Below are positions 21,203-30,054 of a DNA stretch of 64,000 nucleotides, one piece after another. A program made the position numbers and the translations under genes. Every line of letters starts with the position of its first letter. The stretch's first letter is position 1. The notes beneath the pieces were generated by a model that searched no databases, was not told the DNA's origin, and worked only from the letters and a program-made list of their open reading frames with translations. Source of the DNA: Ahaetulla prasina (lineage: Eukaryota > Chordata > Lepidosauria > Squamata > Colubridae); the NCBI RefSeq assembly GCF_028640845.1, contig NC_080546.1, positions 14,543,520-14,607,519 on the forward strand, read 5' to 3'.

Positions 21203-21542
21203 CAGTGGTAAAATCCAATTTTTTTTACTACTGGTTCTGTGGGCGTGGCTTGGTGGGCATGGTGTGGCTTGGTGGGCATGGCTTGGTGGGCGTGGCTTGG
21301 TGGAAGTGGCTTGTTGTGCGCGGCAGGGGAAGGATACTGCAAAATCTCCATTCCCATCCCACTCCAGGGGAAGGATACTGCAAAATCACCATTCCCACCC
21401 CACTCTGGGACTAGCCAGAGGTCGTACAGTATTTGCCGCTTCTCCGAACTACGCAAAATTTCTGTACCAGTTCTCCGAACTGCTCAAAATTTCCGTTACC
21501 AGTTCTCCAGAACCTTTCAGAACTTGCTGGATTTCACCCCTG
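21203..21542 (+). mobile_element. hAT MITE family 1
   Basis: CAGTGGTAAAATCCAA to GGATTTCACCCCTG; flanks GATCAGGG and GACCAGGG (7 of 8). Confidence 0.85.
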
Positions 21543-21548
21543 GACCAG

Positions 21549-21632
21549 GGGTCTCCAACCTTGGCTGGGGAATTCAGGGAGTTGAAGTCCTCCAGGCTTA
21601 AAGATGCCAAGGTTGGAGAGGCCTGCTGTAGA
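21549..21632 (-). repeat. Short MITE-derived repeat
   Basis: caggggtctccaaccttgg .. gccaaggttggagaggcctg; the two ends form an inverted repeat. Same family as 19511-19577. Confidence 0.6.
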
Positions 21633-21644
21633 CAATCCATAGAT

Positions 21645-21934
21645 CAGAGGTGGGTTTCAGCAGGTTCTGACCAGTTCCGGAGAACCGGTAGTGGAAATTT
21701 TGAGCAGTTTGGAGAACCGGTAAATACCACCTCTGACTGACCCCGCCCCCATCTATTCTCTGCCTCCTGAGTCCCAGCTGATCTGGAGGAAATGGGGATT
21801 TTGGAGTATCCTTCCCCTGGAGTGTCGTGGGAATGGAGATTTTACAATTTCTTTCCCCTGCCATGCCCAACAAGCTATGCCCAACAAGCCATGCCCACCA
21901 GATCAGTAGTAAAAATTTTTGAAACCCACCACTG
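21645..21934 (-). mobile_element. hAT MITE family 1
   Basis: CAGAGGTGGGTTTCAGCAGG to GAAACCCACCACTG with the exact 8-bp flank CCATAGAT. Confidence 0.92.
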
Positions 21935-22148
21935 CCATAGATGAGAAATCAACTAGAGAGGACATGAAAGATTGATGTCCTAGAAACTAAGCTGTGGAAG
22001 AAACCAAAGATACTTAGAATCATAGAATTATAGAGCGGGAGAGGGACTTGGAGGTCTTTTAGCCCAACTCACTATCCTGCCATTGCAAACCTGGGAGGAA
22101 ACTAACTTGCAAAAGTATACAATCTAAATACTCTATGAACCTTTGCAA

Positions 22149-22262
22149 GGGCAAAATGTTGTACATTAGGCGCTGCTATTAAAAATAAAATAATAAATAA
22201 TAAGGGCAAAATGTTGTAGGTTAGGTGCTGCTATTAAAAATAAAATAATAAATAATAAAATA
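22149..22262. repeat. 57-bp tandem duplication
   Basis: A unit gggcaaaatgttgta..ttagg.gctgctattaaaaataaa.. occurs twice in a row with three differences. Confidence 0.85.
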
Positions 22263-22309
22263 AAATAATCAAAAAATTAAAAATGAGAGCTCCCGGCATG
22301 ATATTGGCA

Positions 22310-23433
22310 ATTCTGCAATTCTGCTGTTAAACCAACCTTCTTTCTCTTTCTAGGACCAACTCTGAAGGCAGCATTCAGCAAATGGCTAATGGCATTAAGG
22401 GCATAAGAGAAGAATATACCGAGACAAGGAATGGTGGAACCTGGGGGCGGAGTCAAAAGAGGAATCAGTCTAGAATCTTTAAGTAGTCACAAATGAACCA
22501 AGTTCAACCCCTCTTGAATTTAATTGACCCTTATCCAGTGCCAAAAGATTGCTTACTGTTAGTTGAGTAGATTCCTGTGGGCAGGCGTGAGTAATAATAA
22601 ATCAGTTTAATTGAAAATTCACGTGTGCTCCTGATATTTCGTGCCTGTCACATGTTGAGTGTAAGGTAGGTGTTTTTTTTAACTGATTGATGGAAGGATG
22701 CTAATAAACATTTTTTGCCCCTTCATTTCAGAGGACTGGCAAACATTTCCCTTTACAGTTAGACAGAAAAGCCCAAAGAGAATGAGAAAGAAAGGGAGAG
22801 AAGGGACAGTAAGAATATTACATGCAGGAGAAATAAATTATTTAGACAAGATGGTCCATTTTGTGCTGACATCACTAATATGAAAACCCATTAAATCTTT
22901 TGACACCAGTTCCAACCCTGGGGCTGGAAGAGCTACGGGGAGATATTAGAGATTATGATGTTCAGCTGGTGCTTCCACTTCCTTTTTGCACCGTAAATGC
23001 TTTTCCAGGGTGATCGCGTAAGCGGGGCTAAGCAAATAATATATATTGTGAAGCTACAAGTTTGTCCTATGTAGATACCGGGCAAGTGTTGATTCCTGCA
23101 CATAGTACAAGAGTGTGCAATCCACAGTCTCTGAAAACTGGGGGAGGGGCAGCCTTCATAGCCCATCCCATATTAGCTAGTGAATTAAACATTTCAGTGT
23201 GACAGAAGAGCGGGATTATTAAATACCCGGGGAGTCCTCTTACTGCGTTTCATTTCGTTTCGATTAAATTTTTTAATGTAAATGAAGCACAATTCTGAAT
23301 ATTCCACTTCAGATGTGGCTCTTGGTCTGGAAACAACTGTGCACCTTTAGTCAGGAGATGAAATGAGGGTTCTTTTTATTCTGCCTTCCTCTCTACCTCT
23401 GAGCTTTTTGGTGAGCATTCTGTACCTGCCTAG
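22310..23433. other. Mostly unassigned non-coding DNA
   Basis: 22370-22650 ends with a polyadenylation-like aataaatcagtttaattg and cgtgcctgtcaca, which could be the end of an old LTR; no partner or target repeat was found. The rest shows nothing recognisable. Confidence 0.3.
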
Positions 23434-23985
23434 TGTTCTGTTTCCCTTCCCCAATACTCCCAACAAAGAGTCAGTCAAAGGCCTTCTTTTCTAGTTTATT
23501 TACATAGATAAATGTTCTGGCCACGTCTACCCACGCGCCTGCCAAGTCTCTGGAGATAACTAGGAAATTATAGATAAGACCAGAGTTACTTACTAAGATA
23601 TTCTTCCCTCCATTGAAACAGTTTGCCCGCGCAAATTCACTGCTTTGTCCAAGACAAAAAGCCAGGAAGTTCCGCCTCCTGCTTTTATAGCCCCTGCGGG
23701 TGTCACTCCGTGACTCATCATTCTTTGACTTTGTCCCAACGCCTCCTCTGCTGTGCGCGCCAGTCACGTCTGCACAGTCTTGCATCGAGCCAAGATTGTT
23801 CTTGGGGCGTTGCCAAATCAGAAGAAGGCCCGGGGGAATCAGACCATGCCGGCCCCTCTTCCTCCTCTGGGGTGGGTGCCAGGGAGGGAGAGGGCCCAGG
23901 AGAAGCAGGCCTTGCCAGTTCCTCTTCCTCACTTTCTGAATCATCCGAGTCCAGGAGCCCGAGTCCAGGAACCTGGGCCACAACA
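23434..23985 (-). mobile_element. Solo LTR, family TGTTGTG..CACAACA
   Basis: 552 bp from TGTTCTGTTTCC to GGGCCACAACA, flanked by the exact 5-bp repeat CCTAG. On the minus strand a TATA box (gctataaaagc) lies mid-element. Internal frames are chance; the acidic one at 23718-24047 has low-complexity composition. Confidence 0.88.
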
Positions 23986-24266
23986 CCTAGTTGTCCTCTG
24001 ATTTCATCCCTCTCTCCCAAGTTGCAAGGGAAAGAGTTGGAAAGCACCTTGGCAGGGCTGCTCTAGCACAATTCAGGCATATATTGACTTGCAGAATGGG
24101 CACCAGGAGTCTTTCAACATTGTCCATCAAGCTAGCAGGCAGAGAAATCAAATGGTGGAGATCTTTGTATTAGAAATTCTGTTTATATACAGCACCATAC
24201 AGAGCAAACACAGTACAGTCACCATGTGCTTTACAGCTCAGCTGTAACAGGAAACTCTACTTAGAA

Positions 24267-24772
24267 CAGTGGTTTTCAACCTTTATAGTGCTGCGACCCC
24301 TTTAATACAATTCCCCACGATGTGGCGATCCCTTTAATACAATTCCCCACGATGTAGCGACCCCAACCGTAAAATTATTTTTGTTTTGAATTTATTGTGC
24401 CTGAAGCCGTATTGGCTAGCGATCTGAACTGCTTGCGATTGCCTTGAGGACGGAGGCATTAAAGCGGACACTCCTCCCCTATTAAGTTTATCACGCCTGA
24501 AGCCAGATTAGGCTAGCGATTGAGAGTGATTGCAACTGGCTTGAGAGGGAGACATCAGAGCAAAGACTTCTCTCTTTTTTAATTCATCGCGCCTGAAGCC
24601 GAATTCGGCTAGCGATTTGAAGAGCCTGCAGCTGGCTTGTGGAGTCAACCATTGGAGCGCGATTCTTCGACTCGCAAGTATACTTCCCATATTTCCGATG
24701 GTCTTAGGCGACCCCTGGCAAATCGTCATTCGACCCCCAACAGGGTCGCGACCCACAGGTTGAGAACCGCTG
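24267..24772 (+). mobile_element. hAT element resembling SPIN, with internal triplication
   Basis: 506 bp starting CAGTGGTTTTCAACCTTTATAG and ending GGTTGAGAACCGCTG, with gtcgcgaccc next to the right end. Flanks ACTTAGAA and ACTTACAA match 7 of 8. The interior has three tandem units of about 94 bp beginning gcctgaagcc..ggctagcgat at 24402, 24495 and 24591. SPIN-type elements have such ends; the subfamily is from memory. No transposase. Confidence 0.8.
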
Positions 24773-25223
24773 ACTTACAACAAAAGAGCATAGAGTATAT
24801 ACCATAGATCCAAACTTGTAAACACTGCCATCTACTGGCTGAATATTATTGTAGTTGTTGCATAAAAATACATTCCAACAATGAATTCCAACACATTGAC
24901 TTTATTCAGATGAGGGGATATTTCTCCAACCATTGGCACCTATACAGAATCTTCAGTCTAATTTCTAAGGCTCTCTATAAGTGATTTTGGTCCCAACATC
25001 TGGTGATTTAGAAAAAGAGAATAGAAACAGAGATGAGCCAGAAAGAGAGGCATCAAAAAAAAAAAGGCAATTTTTCTAGCCTTTTGTCCCACCATGACCT
25101 TGCTGAATATTGTACTGAATTTATATGAGCTTTATTTCTATGTTTAAGAGGAATGTTCAGCTCACAAACTGCTGGGCTAATTCCTTGCTCCAGACCCAGA
25201 TAGTTCTCCACAAGCTCCATTTA
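24773..25223. other. Non-coding, nothing recognised
   Basis: No feature beyond a short poly-A run near 25055. Confidence 0.4.
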
Positions 25224-25871
25224 TCTTCCTTCCTTCCTTCCTTCCTTCCTTCCTTCCTTCCTTCCTTCCTTCCTTCCTTCCTTCCTTCCTTCCTTCCTTC
25301 CTTCCTTCCTTTCTCCCTCCCTCCCTTCTTTCCCACCTTTCTTCCTTCCCCTTTGTTCCCCCGTCCTCCTCCTTCCTCCTCCTCCCCCTCCCCTCCCTTC
25401 CCTTCCTTTGCCTTCTTCTTCCCTTAACCCTCCCTCCCTCTCTGCCTTCTTTCCCACCTTTCTTTGTTCCCCCCTCCTTCTTCCTCCTCCTCCTCCCTCC
25501 TTCCTCCTCCTCCCTCTTCCTTCTCTGAGCCATCAGCTTACTCACTATGAGAAAGCCAACTTCTTCTCCATACCCTGGAGCACCGTCTCCTTGTCTCCTT
25601 TCTGTAATCATTTCGGCCCCTCGTTCACTCTGCCTGGTTCCTCCTTCCTCCTCCCTCCTCCTCCTCCTTCTTTCCCACCTTTCTTCCTTCCCCTTGTTCC
25701 CCGTCCTCCTCCTTCCTCCTCCTCCTCCCTCCTTCCCTTCCTTTGCCTTCTTCTTCCCTTAACCCTCCCTCCCTCTCTGCCTTCTTTCCCACCTTTCTTT
25801 GTTCCCCCCTCCTTCTTCCTCCTCCCTCCCTCCCTCCTTCCCTCCCTCCCTCCCTCTTCCTTCTCTGAGCC
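25224..25871 (+). repeat. Polypyrimidine tract with (CTTC)n and tandem duplication
   Basis: About 21 CTTC units (25224-25310) lead into 500 bases of nearly pure C/T. A 340-bp unit containing the mixed segment ctgagccatcagcttactc repeats at 25525 and 25865. Mirror symmetry could allow triplex DNA. The Lys/Glu/Gly-rich and Pro/Ser-rich frames here are translation of the repeat. Confidence 0.95.
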
Positions 25872-25985
25872 ATCAGCTTACTCACTATGAGAAAGCCAAC
25901 TTCTTCTCCATACCCTGGAGCACCGTCTCCTTGTCTCCTTTCTGTAATCATTTCGGCCCCTCGTTCACTCTGCCTGGTTCCCTCC

Positions 25986-26429
25986 CTTCCTGAAATAGAA
26001 AGCGAGACTCCAATTCCATTTTTTGACACTGCAGTTGACCCTGGATTGTGTGGGGTGGTTCCAGCCATAATATTACACCCAGCGTGAAATAATGTTTCGC
26101 TGGGCCCAGCAGAGACGCAGGAGAAGGTGATGCAACCTCACTCCCAAGGCTTCTCCAAGACACGGTCCCGACGGGAGCAAATTTTGAAATGCTGCTGCTA
26201 ATGTCTCTTGGCGGTGGAATGATATTCCCAAACTGGCTTCCTGCCCGACATATTTGCTCCAAGTCCGTTTGACGCGAACGCTGTTGTGAGCAAAAGGGAA
26301 GGAGTTAAAAGACAGTGGAGCATCAGGGCCTCTCGTCTCTTTCGGTTGCTGAGTCAATCTCTCTATTTTGAAGAAGTCACGTAAAGCAGGAATCTGAAAT
26401 AAGGAGCCTCAATGCCAGTATGCCTGACA
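25986..26429. other. Non-coding, nothing recognised
   Basis: Mixed sequence without a repeat or exon that I can support. Confidence 0.4.
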
Positions 26430-26700
26430 GTACACCAACATGCTTGAAATTTTAGGTCTAGAAAGCCTCGAACTACGTCGTCTACGTTCCGACCTATGCT
26501 TAGTTCATAAGATTATTTACCAAACCGTTCGACCTGTAAACGAGTACTTTAATTTCAGCCGTAATAACACAAGGGCCATCAAGAGATTCAAACTCAATGT
26601 AAATCGCTCTAATCTTGATTGTAGGAAAGATGACTTCTGCAATAGAGTAGTAAATATCTGGAACACTCTATACCTGATCCTGTTGTTAGTCTCTCTAATC
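26430..26700 (+). pseudogene. LINE RT C-terminal fragment (CR1/L2 group)
   Basis: The frame reads LEILGLESLELRRLRSDLCL, then HKIIYQT and DCRKDDFCNRVVNIWNTL, the usual end of RT proteins in this LINE group. It is cut by the hAT insertion at 26701; its 3' UTR continues at 27377-27578. Confidence 0.75.
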
Positions 26701-27368
26701 CAGTGATGAAATTTAAATTTCTTTCCTACGGGTTCTGTGGGTGTGGCTTGGTGGGCATGGGGGGTGTCATGTGACTGGGTGGGCGTGGCTATGTGACTGG
26801 GGGATCAAAAGGCAAAAACTCACTAACAATGTCCTGCTGGAGCAGGGTTGGACTAGATGACCTCCAGATCCTTTCCAGCCCTGGATTATCCTCTGAAGCT
26901 GCGTCTAGTGCCAGGTTTCTAGTCCTTCCTTCCTCTCCTTTTTCCTCTCTCCCTCCCTCCTTTCTCTCTCTCTCTCTCTCTCGCGAACCCCCACCTCTCA
27001 TTTTTTTGCCTACACCCCCCATTTTTTGCCTAGCAGGCGTCAGCTTTTTTACCTTTTAAAAAATGCTTTTAAAAGTAAAAAAAAAAAAAAAGCCTCTGAA
27101 GATCAGGGACCGCAGCTGGGATCGTCGAAGCCTTGTTTTAACCCTTTAAAAGCATTTTTTAATAACTTCTTCGGCCAAAGAGGCTGTTAAAAAAAATGCT
27201 TTTAAAGTTAAAAAAAAAAAAAAAAAGAGCTCTGATGACCGTATGGCTTAGTTGGGCTTGCCGGGGGGAGGGGGAGGGCAGGGATTTTTGCTACCAGTTC
27301 TCCGAACCCCCGCCGCCATCACTACCGGATCGCTTGATCCGGTCAGAACTGGGAGCGTTTCACCCCTG
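26701..27368. mobile_element. Chimeric hAT element
   Basis: 668 bp from CAGTGATGAAATTTAAATTT to GTTTCACCCCTG, flanked by CTCTAATC and CTGTAATC (7 of 8). The left 100 bases match MITE family 1 (ggttctgtgggtgtggc), the right 330 match family 2 (gatcgcttgatccggtcag, aaatgctttt hairpins), and between them lies a scrap of CR1 tail (gggttggactagatgacctc). Confidence 0.8.
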
Positions 27369-27376
27369 CTGTAATC

Positions 27377-27578
27377 CCCATACCTCTCACCATAAACTGT
27401 CTACCGTGGACCTTTTGTGTTTCTTAAAAGGTCCCTAAGAGGGCCTGCCGAAGCGCACCAGCGTGCCTACCAGCCCTGTCTTACTGTGTTTATGGCTATG
27501 TTTTGCCAATTTAGATCCTTTTTTCATGCCAATTTTTTTTTCATGTGCCCATGTCCATGTCTGTTCTGTTACTTGTTT
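27377..27578 (+). repeat. LINE 3' UTR continuation
   Basis: Continues the LINE of 26430-26700 after the hAT insertion: ccctaagagggcctgccgaa onward to a T-rich end. Confidence 0.5.
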
Positions 27579-27851
27579 TTTTATTTTTATTTTATTTGCA
27601 TTTATATCCCGCCCTTCTCCAAAGACTCAGGGCGGCTTACACTATGTCAAGCAATAGTCTTCATCCTATTTGTATATTTATATACAAAGTCAACTTATTG
27701 CCCCCAACAATCTGGGTCCTCATTTTACCTACCTTATAAAGGATGGAAGGCTGAGTCAACCTTGGGCCTGGTGGGGCTTGAACCTGCAGTAATTGCAAGC
27801 AGCTGCTGTTAATAACAGACTGTCTTACCAGTCTGAGCCACAGAGGCCCCA
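27579..27851 (-). mobile_element. tRNA-derived SINE with L2/CR1-like tail
   Basis: On the minus strand: box A tggctcagactggtaagac, box B ggttcaagcccc, body aaaatgaggacccagattg, tail ccgccctgagtctttggag with gggcgggatataaatgcaaa. The tail matches the 3' end of the L2-like LINEs at 11048, 33745 and 53915, which likely supply the enzyme that copies it. Confidence 0.8.
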
Positions 27852-28008
27852 TTTTCTTGTACTTGTTGACAAATAAAATAAATAAATAAATAAACACATG
27901 CATTATAGCTCCTTCTTCCTCAGTCCCAAGAGGCAAGTGGACTTTCTGGTTTTTCTTTGAAGACGTTTCACTTCTTGTCCAAAAAAGCCTCTTCAGCTCT
28001 CTCTCAGA

Positions 28009-28110
28009 GCATGTTTCTCCATGTCTCCTTTGGGGAAATATAATATTCTGCCTCTTAATATTTCTCCAAAATATTTCATTCTTCTGGGTGGCGGGGGCTT
28101 CCCCCAACTA
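28009..28110 (+). repeat. LTR 3' fragment, family of 18206
   Basis: catgtttctccatgtctcc .. aaaatatttcattcttctgg matches the right end of the LTRs at 6005 and 18206. Confidence 0.6.
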
Positions 28111-28162
28111 CATAAATATCATAACTTTTTAACACTTTGTTTGTTTCATTGCCTATGGTCAC

Positions 28163-28340
28163 TGTTAGATTCGGGCAATAACGAGGCAGGAGACCAGGGT
28201 AGTGACAACAGCTCTTTACTATATGGTGAACCCAGCAACCGGGCTGGGGAAAAACTTCTCCTTATATACAGTTTAACCGGCGGCTTCAACCAATCAGCAA
28301 CGTGCTTGTTTCCCGCCAAAATATTTAAAGATACATTACA
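28163..28340 (-). repeat. 3' LTR of gypsy B
   Basis: 178 bp, TG..CA, next to a polypurine tract at 28341-28353. Confidence 0.95.
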
Positions 28341-28353
28341 CTCCTTCCCTCCC
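28341..28353 (-). other. Polypurine tract of gypsy B
   Basis: Minus strand reads GGGAGGGAAGGAG directly before the 3' LTR. Confidence 0.85.
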
Positions 28354-28393
28354 AGAAAACACTTTACCTATATATTTACATTATATTTACATA

Positions 28394-28948
28394 TTACTTT
28401 TCAACGTAATCACGTAAATAGACTGGGCGTCTCCTGACTCTTTCGGACCTGCGCAGTACATTCTCTGGGAGCGGGTCGAGTTGACCGGAGGGGCTGTTTG
28501 CTCCTCTCGGCTCCTCCTCTAGGCCATCCGGCCCTGGATTATTTGCCGAGTCGTCCCTGCTGTTTTCTACTGGAACCTGTGGGCGTCGCTGGACCTCCGG
28601 GAATTCAGTTAAGTCCTGCGATTTTCCCGGGTTTGAGTCAGCTGTTGGTTCAAGCATGGTATAGTCAGGGCCTGTTTCGTCTGACTCGGATTGTTTGGCT
28701 AACCGTTTCCTCAATTGATCTATATGTCGCCTCCATACTCGGCCATCCTCTAACTCTACCAAGTATGATTTGGGACCTGTTATGTTTAGAATTTTTCCTG
28801 CTACCCAGGTCGGGCCCTCACCATAGTTGTGTGCCCATACCCGGTCGCCTATTTCCATCCCTCTTGTTTTTTCGAGTCCCCCCTTGTATCCCTCTGGTGT
28901 ATAGTTGGGATTCAAACGGTCTAGTGGGCACCTGAGCTTTCGGCCCAT
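28394..28948 (-). pseudogene. Integrase C-terminus and tail of gypsy B
   Basis: 184 residues beginning MGRKLRCPLDRLN. It covers the chromatin-side C-terminal domain (GDRVWAHNYGEGPTWVAGKI, GRVWRRHIDQLRKRL) and a variable acidic tail ending RRRPVYLRDYVEK. The catalytic core upstream is absent: the frame stops making sense at about 29045, where the repeated array begins. The last 100 residues are repeated as the end of the 1062-codon frame. Confidence 0.85.
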
Positions 28949-29045
28949 TAGTAATTCGGCAGGGCTTCTGCCGGTGGTGGCACAGGGGGTTCGGTGTTGG
29001 ACGGCCAGGAAAATATCTATTTTTGATTGCCAGTCGCCTGGCTTG

Positions 29046-29999
29046 AGTCTGCCTCTTAATATTTCTCCAAAATATTTAAAGATACATTACACTCCTTCCT
29101 CCCAGAAAACACTTTACATATTTATATACAAAGTCAACTTATTGCCCCCAACAATCTGGGTCCTCATTTTACCTACCTTATAAAGGATGGAAGGCTGAGT
29201 CAACCTTGGGCCTGGTGGGGCTTGAACCTGCAGTAATTGCAAGCAGCTGCTGTTAATAACAGACTGTCTTACCAGTCTGAGCCACAGAGGCCCCATTTTC
29301 TTGTACTTGTTGACAAATAAAATAAAATAAAATAAATAAAAAAATAAACACATGCATTATAGCTCCTTCTTCCTCAGTCCCAAGAGGCAAGTGGACTTCC
29401 TGGTTTTTCTTTGAAGATGTTTCACTTCTTGTCCAAAAAAGCCTCTTCAGCTCTCTCTCAGAGCATGTTTCTCCATGTCTCCTTTGGGGAAATATAATAT
29501 TCTGGCTCTTAATATTTCTCCAAAATATTTAAAGATACATTACACTCCTTCCTCCCAGAAAACACTTTACATATTTATATACAAAGTCAACCCCCAACAA
29601 TCTGGGTCCTCATTTTACCTACCTTATAAAGGATGGAAGGCTGAGTCAACCTTGGGCCTGGTGGGGCTTGAACCTGCAGTAATTGCAAGCAGCTGCTGTT
29701 AATAACAGACTGTCTTACCAGTCTGAGCCACAGAGGCCCCATTTTCTTGTACTTGTTGACAAATAAAATAAATAAATAAATAAACACATGCATTATAGCT
29801 CCTTCTTCCTCAGTCCCAAGAGGCAAGTGGACTTCCTGGTTTTTCTTTGAAGATGTTTCACTTCTTGTCCAAAAAAGCCTCTTCAGCTCTCTCTCAGAGC
29901 ATGTTTCTCCATGTCTCCTTTGGGGAAATATAATATTCTGCCTCTTAATATTTCTCCAAAATATTTAAAGATACATTACACTCCTTCCTCCCAGAAAAC
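29046..29999. repeat. Chimeric tandem array of host flank plus LTR end
   Basis: Two copies of the host segment 27680-28075 (SINE body, spacer, LTR fragment) alternate with copies of the last 20 bases of the LTR plus the polypurine region. The joint is always at the shared 11-mer ccaaaatattt, at 29067, 29520 and 29956, giving periods of 453 and 436 bases. Confidence 0.9.
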
Positions 30000-30054
30000 A
30001 CTTTACCTATATATTTACATTATATTTACATTATATTTACATTATATTTACATA

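Noticed and set aside
23718..24047. Acidic 109-codon frame
   Set aside because: It lies entirely within a solo LTR with exact flanks and has low-complexity composition.
25177..26068. Lys/Glu/Gly- and Pro/Ser-rich frames
   Set aside because: Both strands of the polypyrimidine tract are open by composition; no protein family is indicated.
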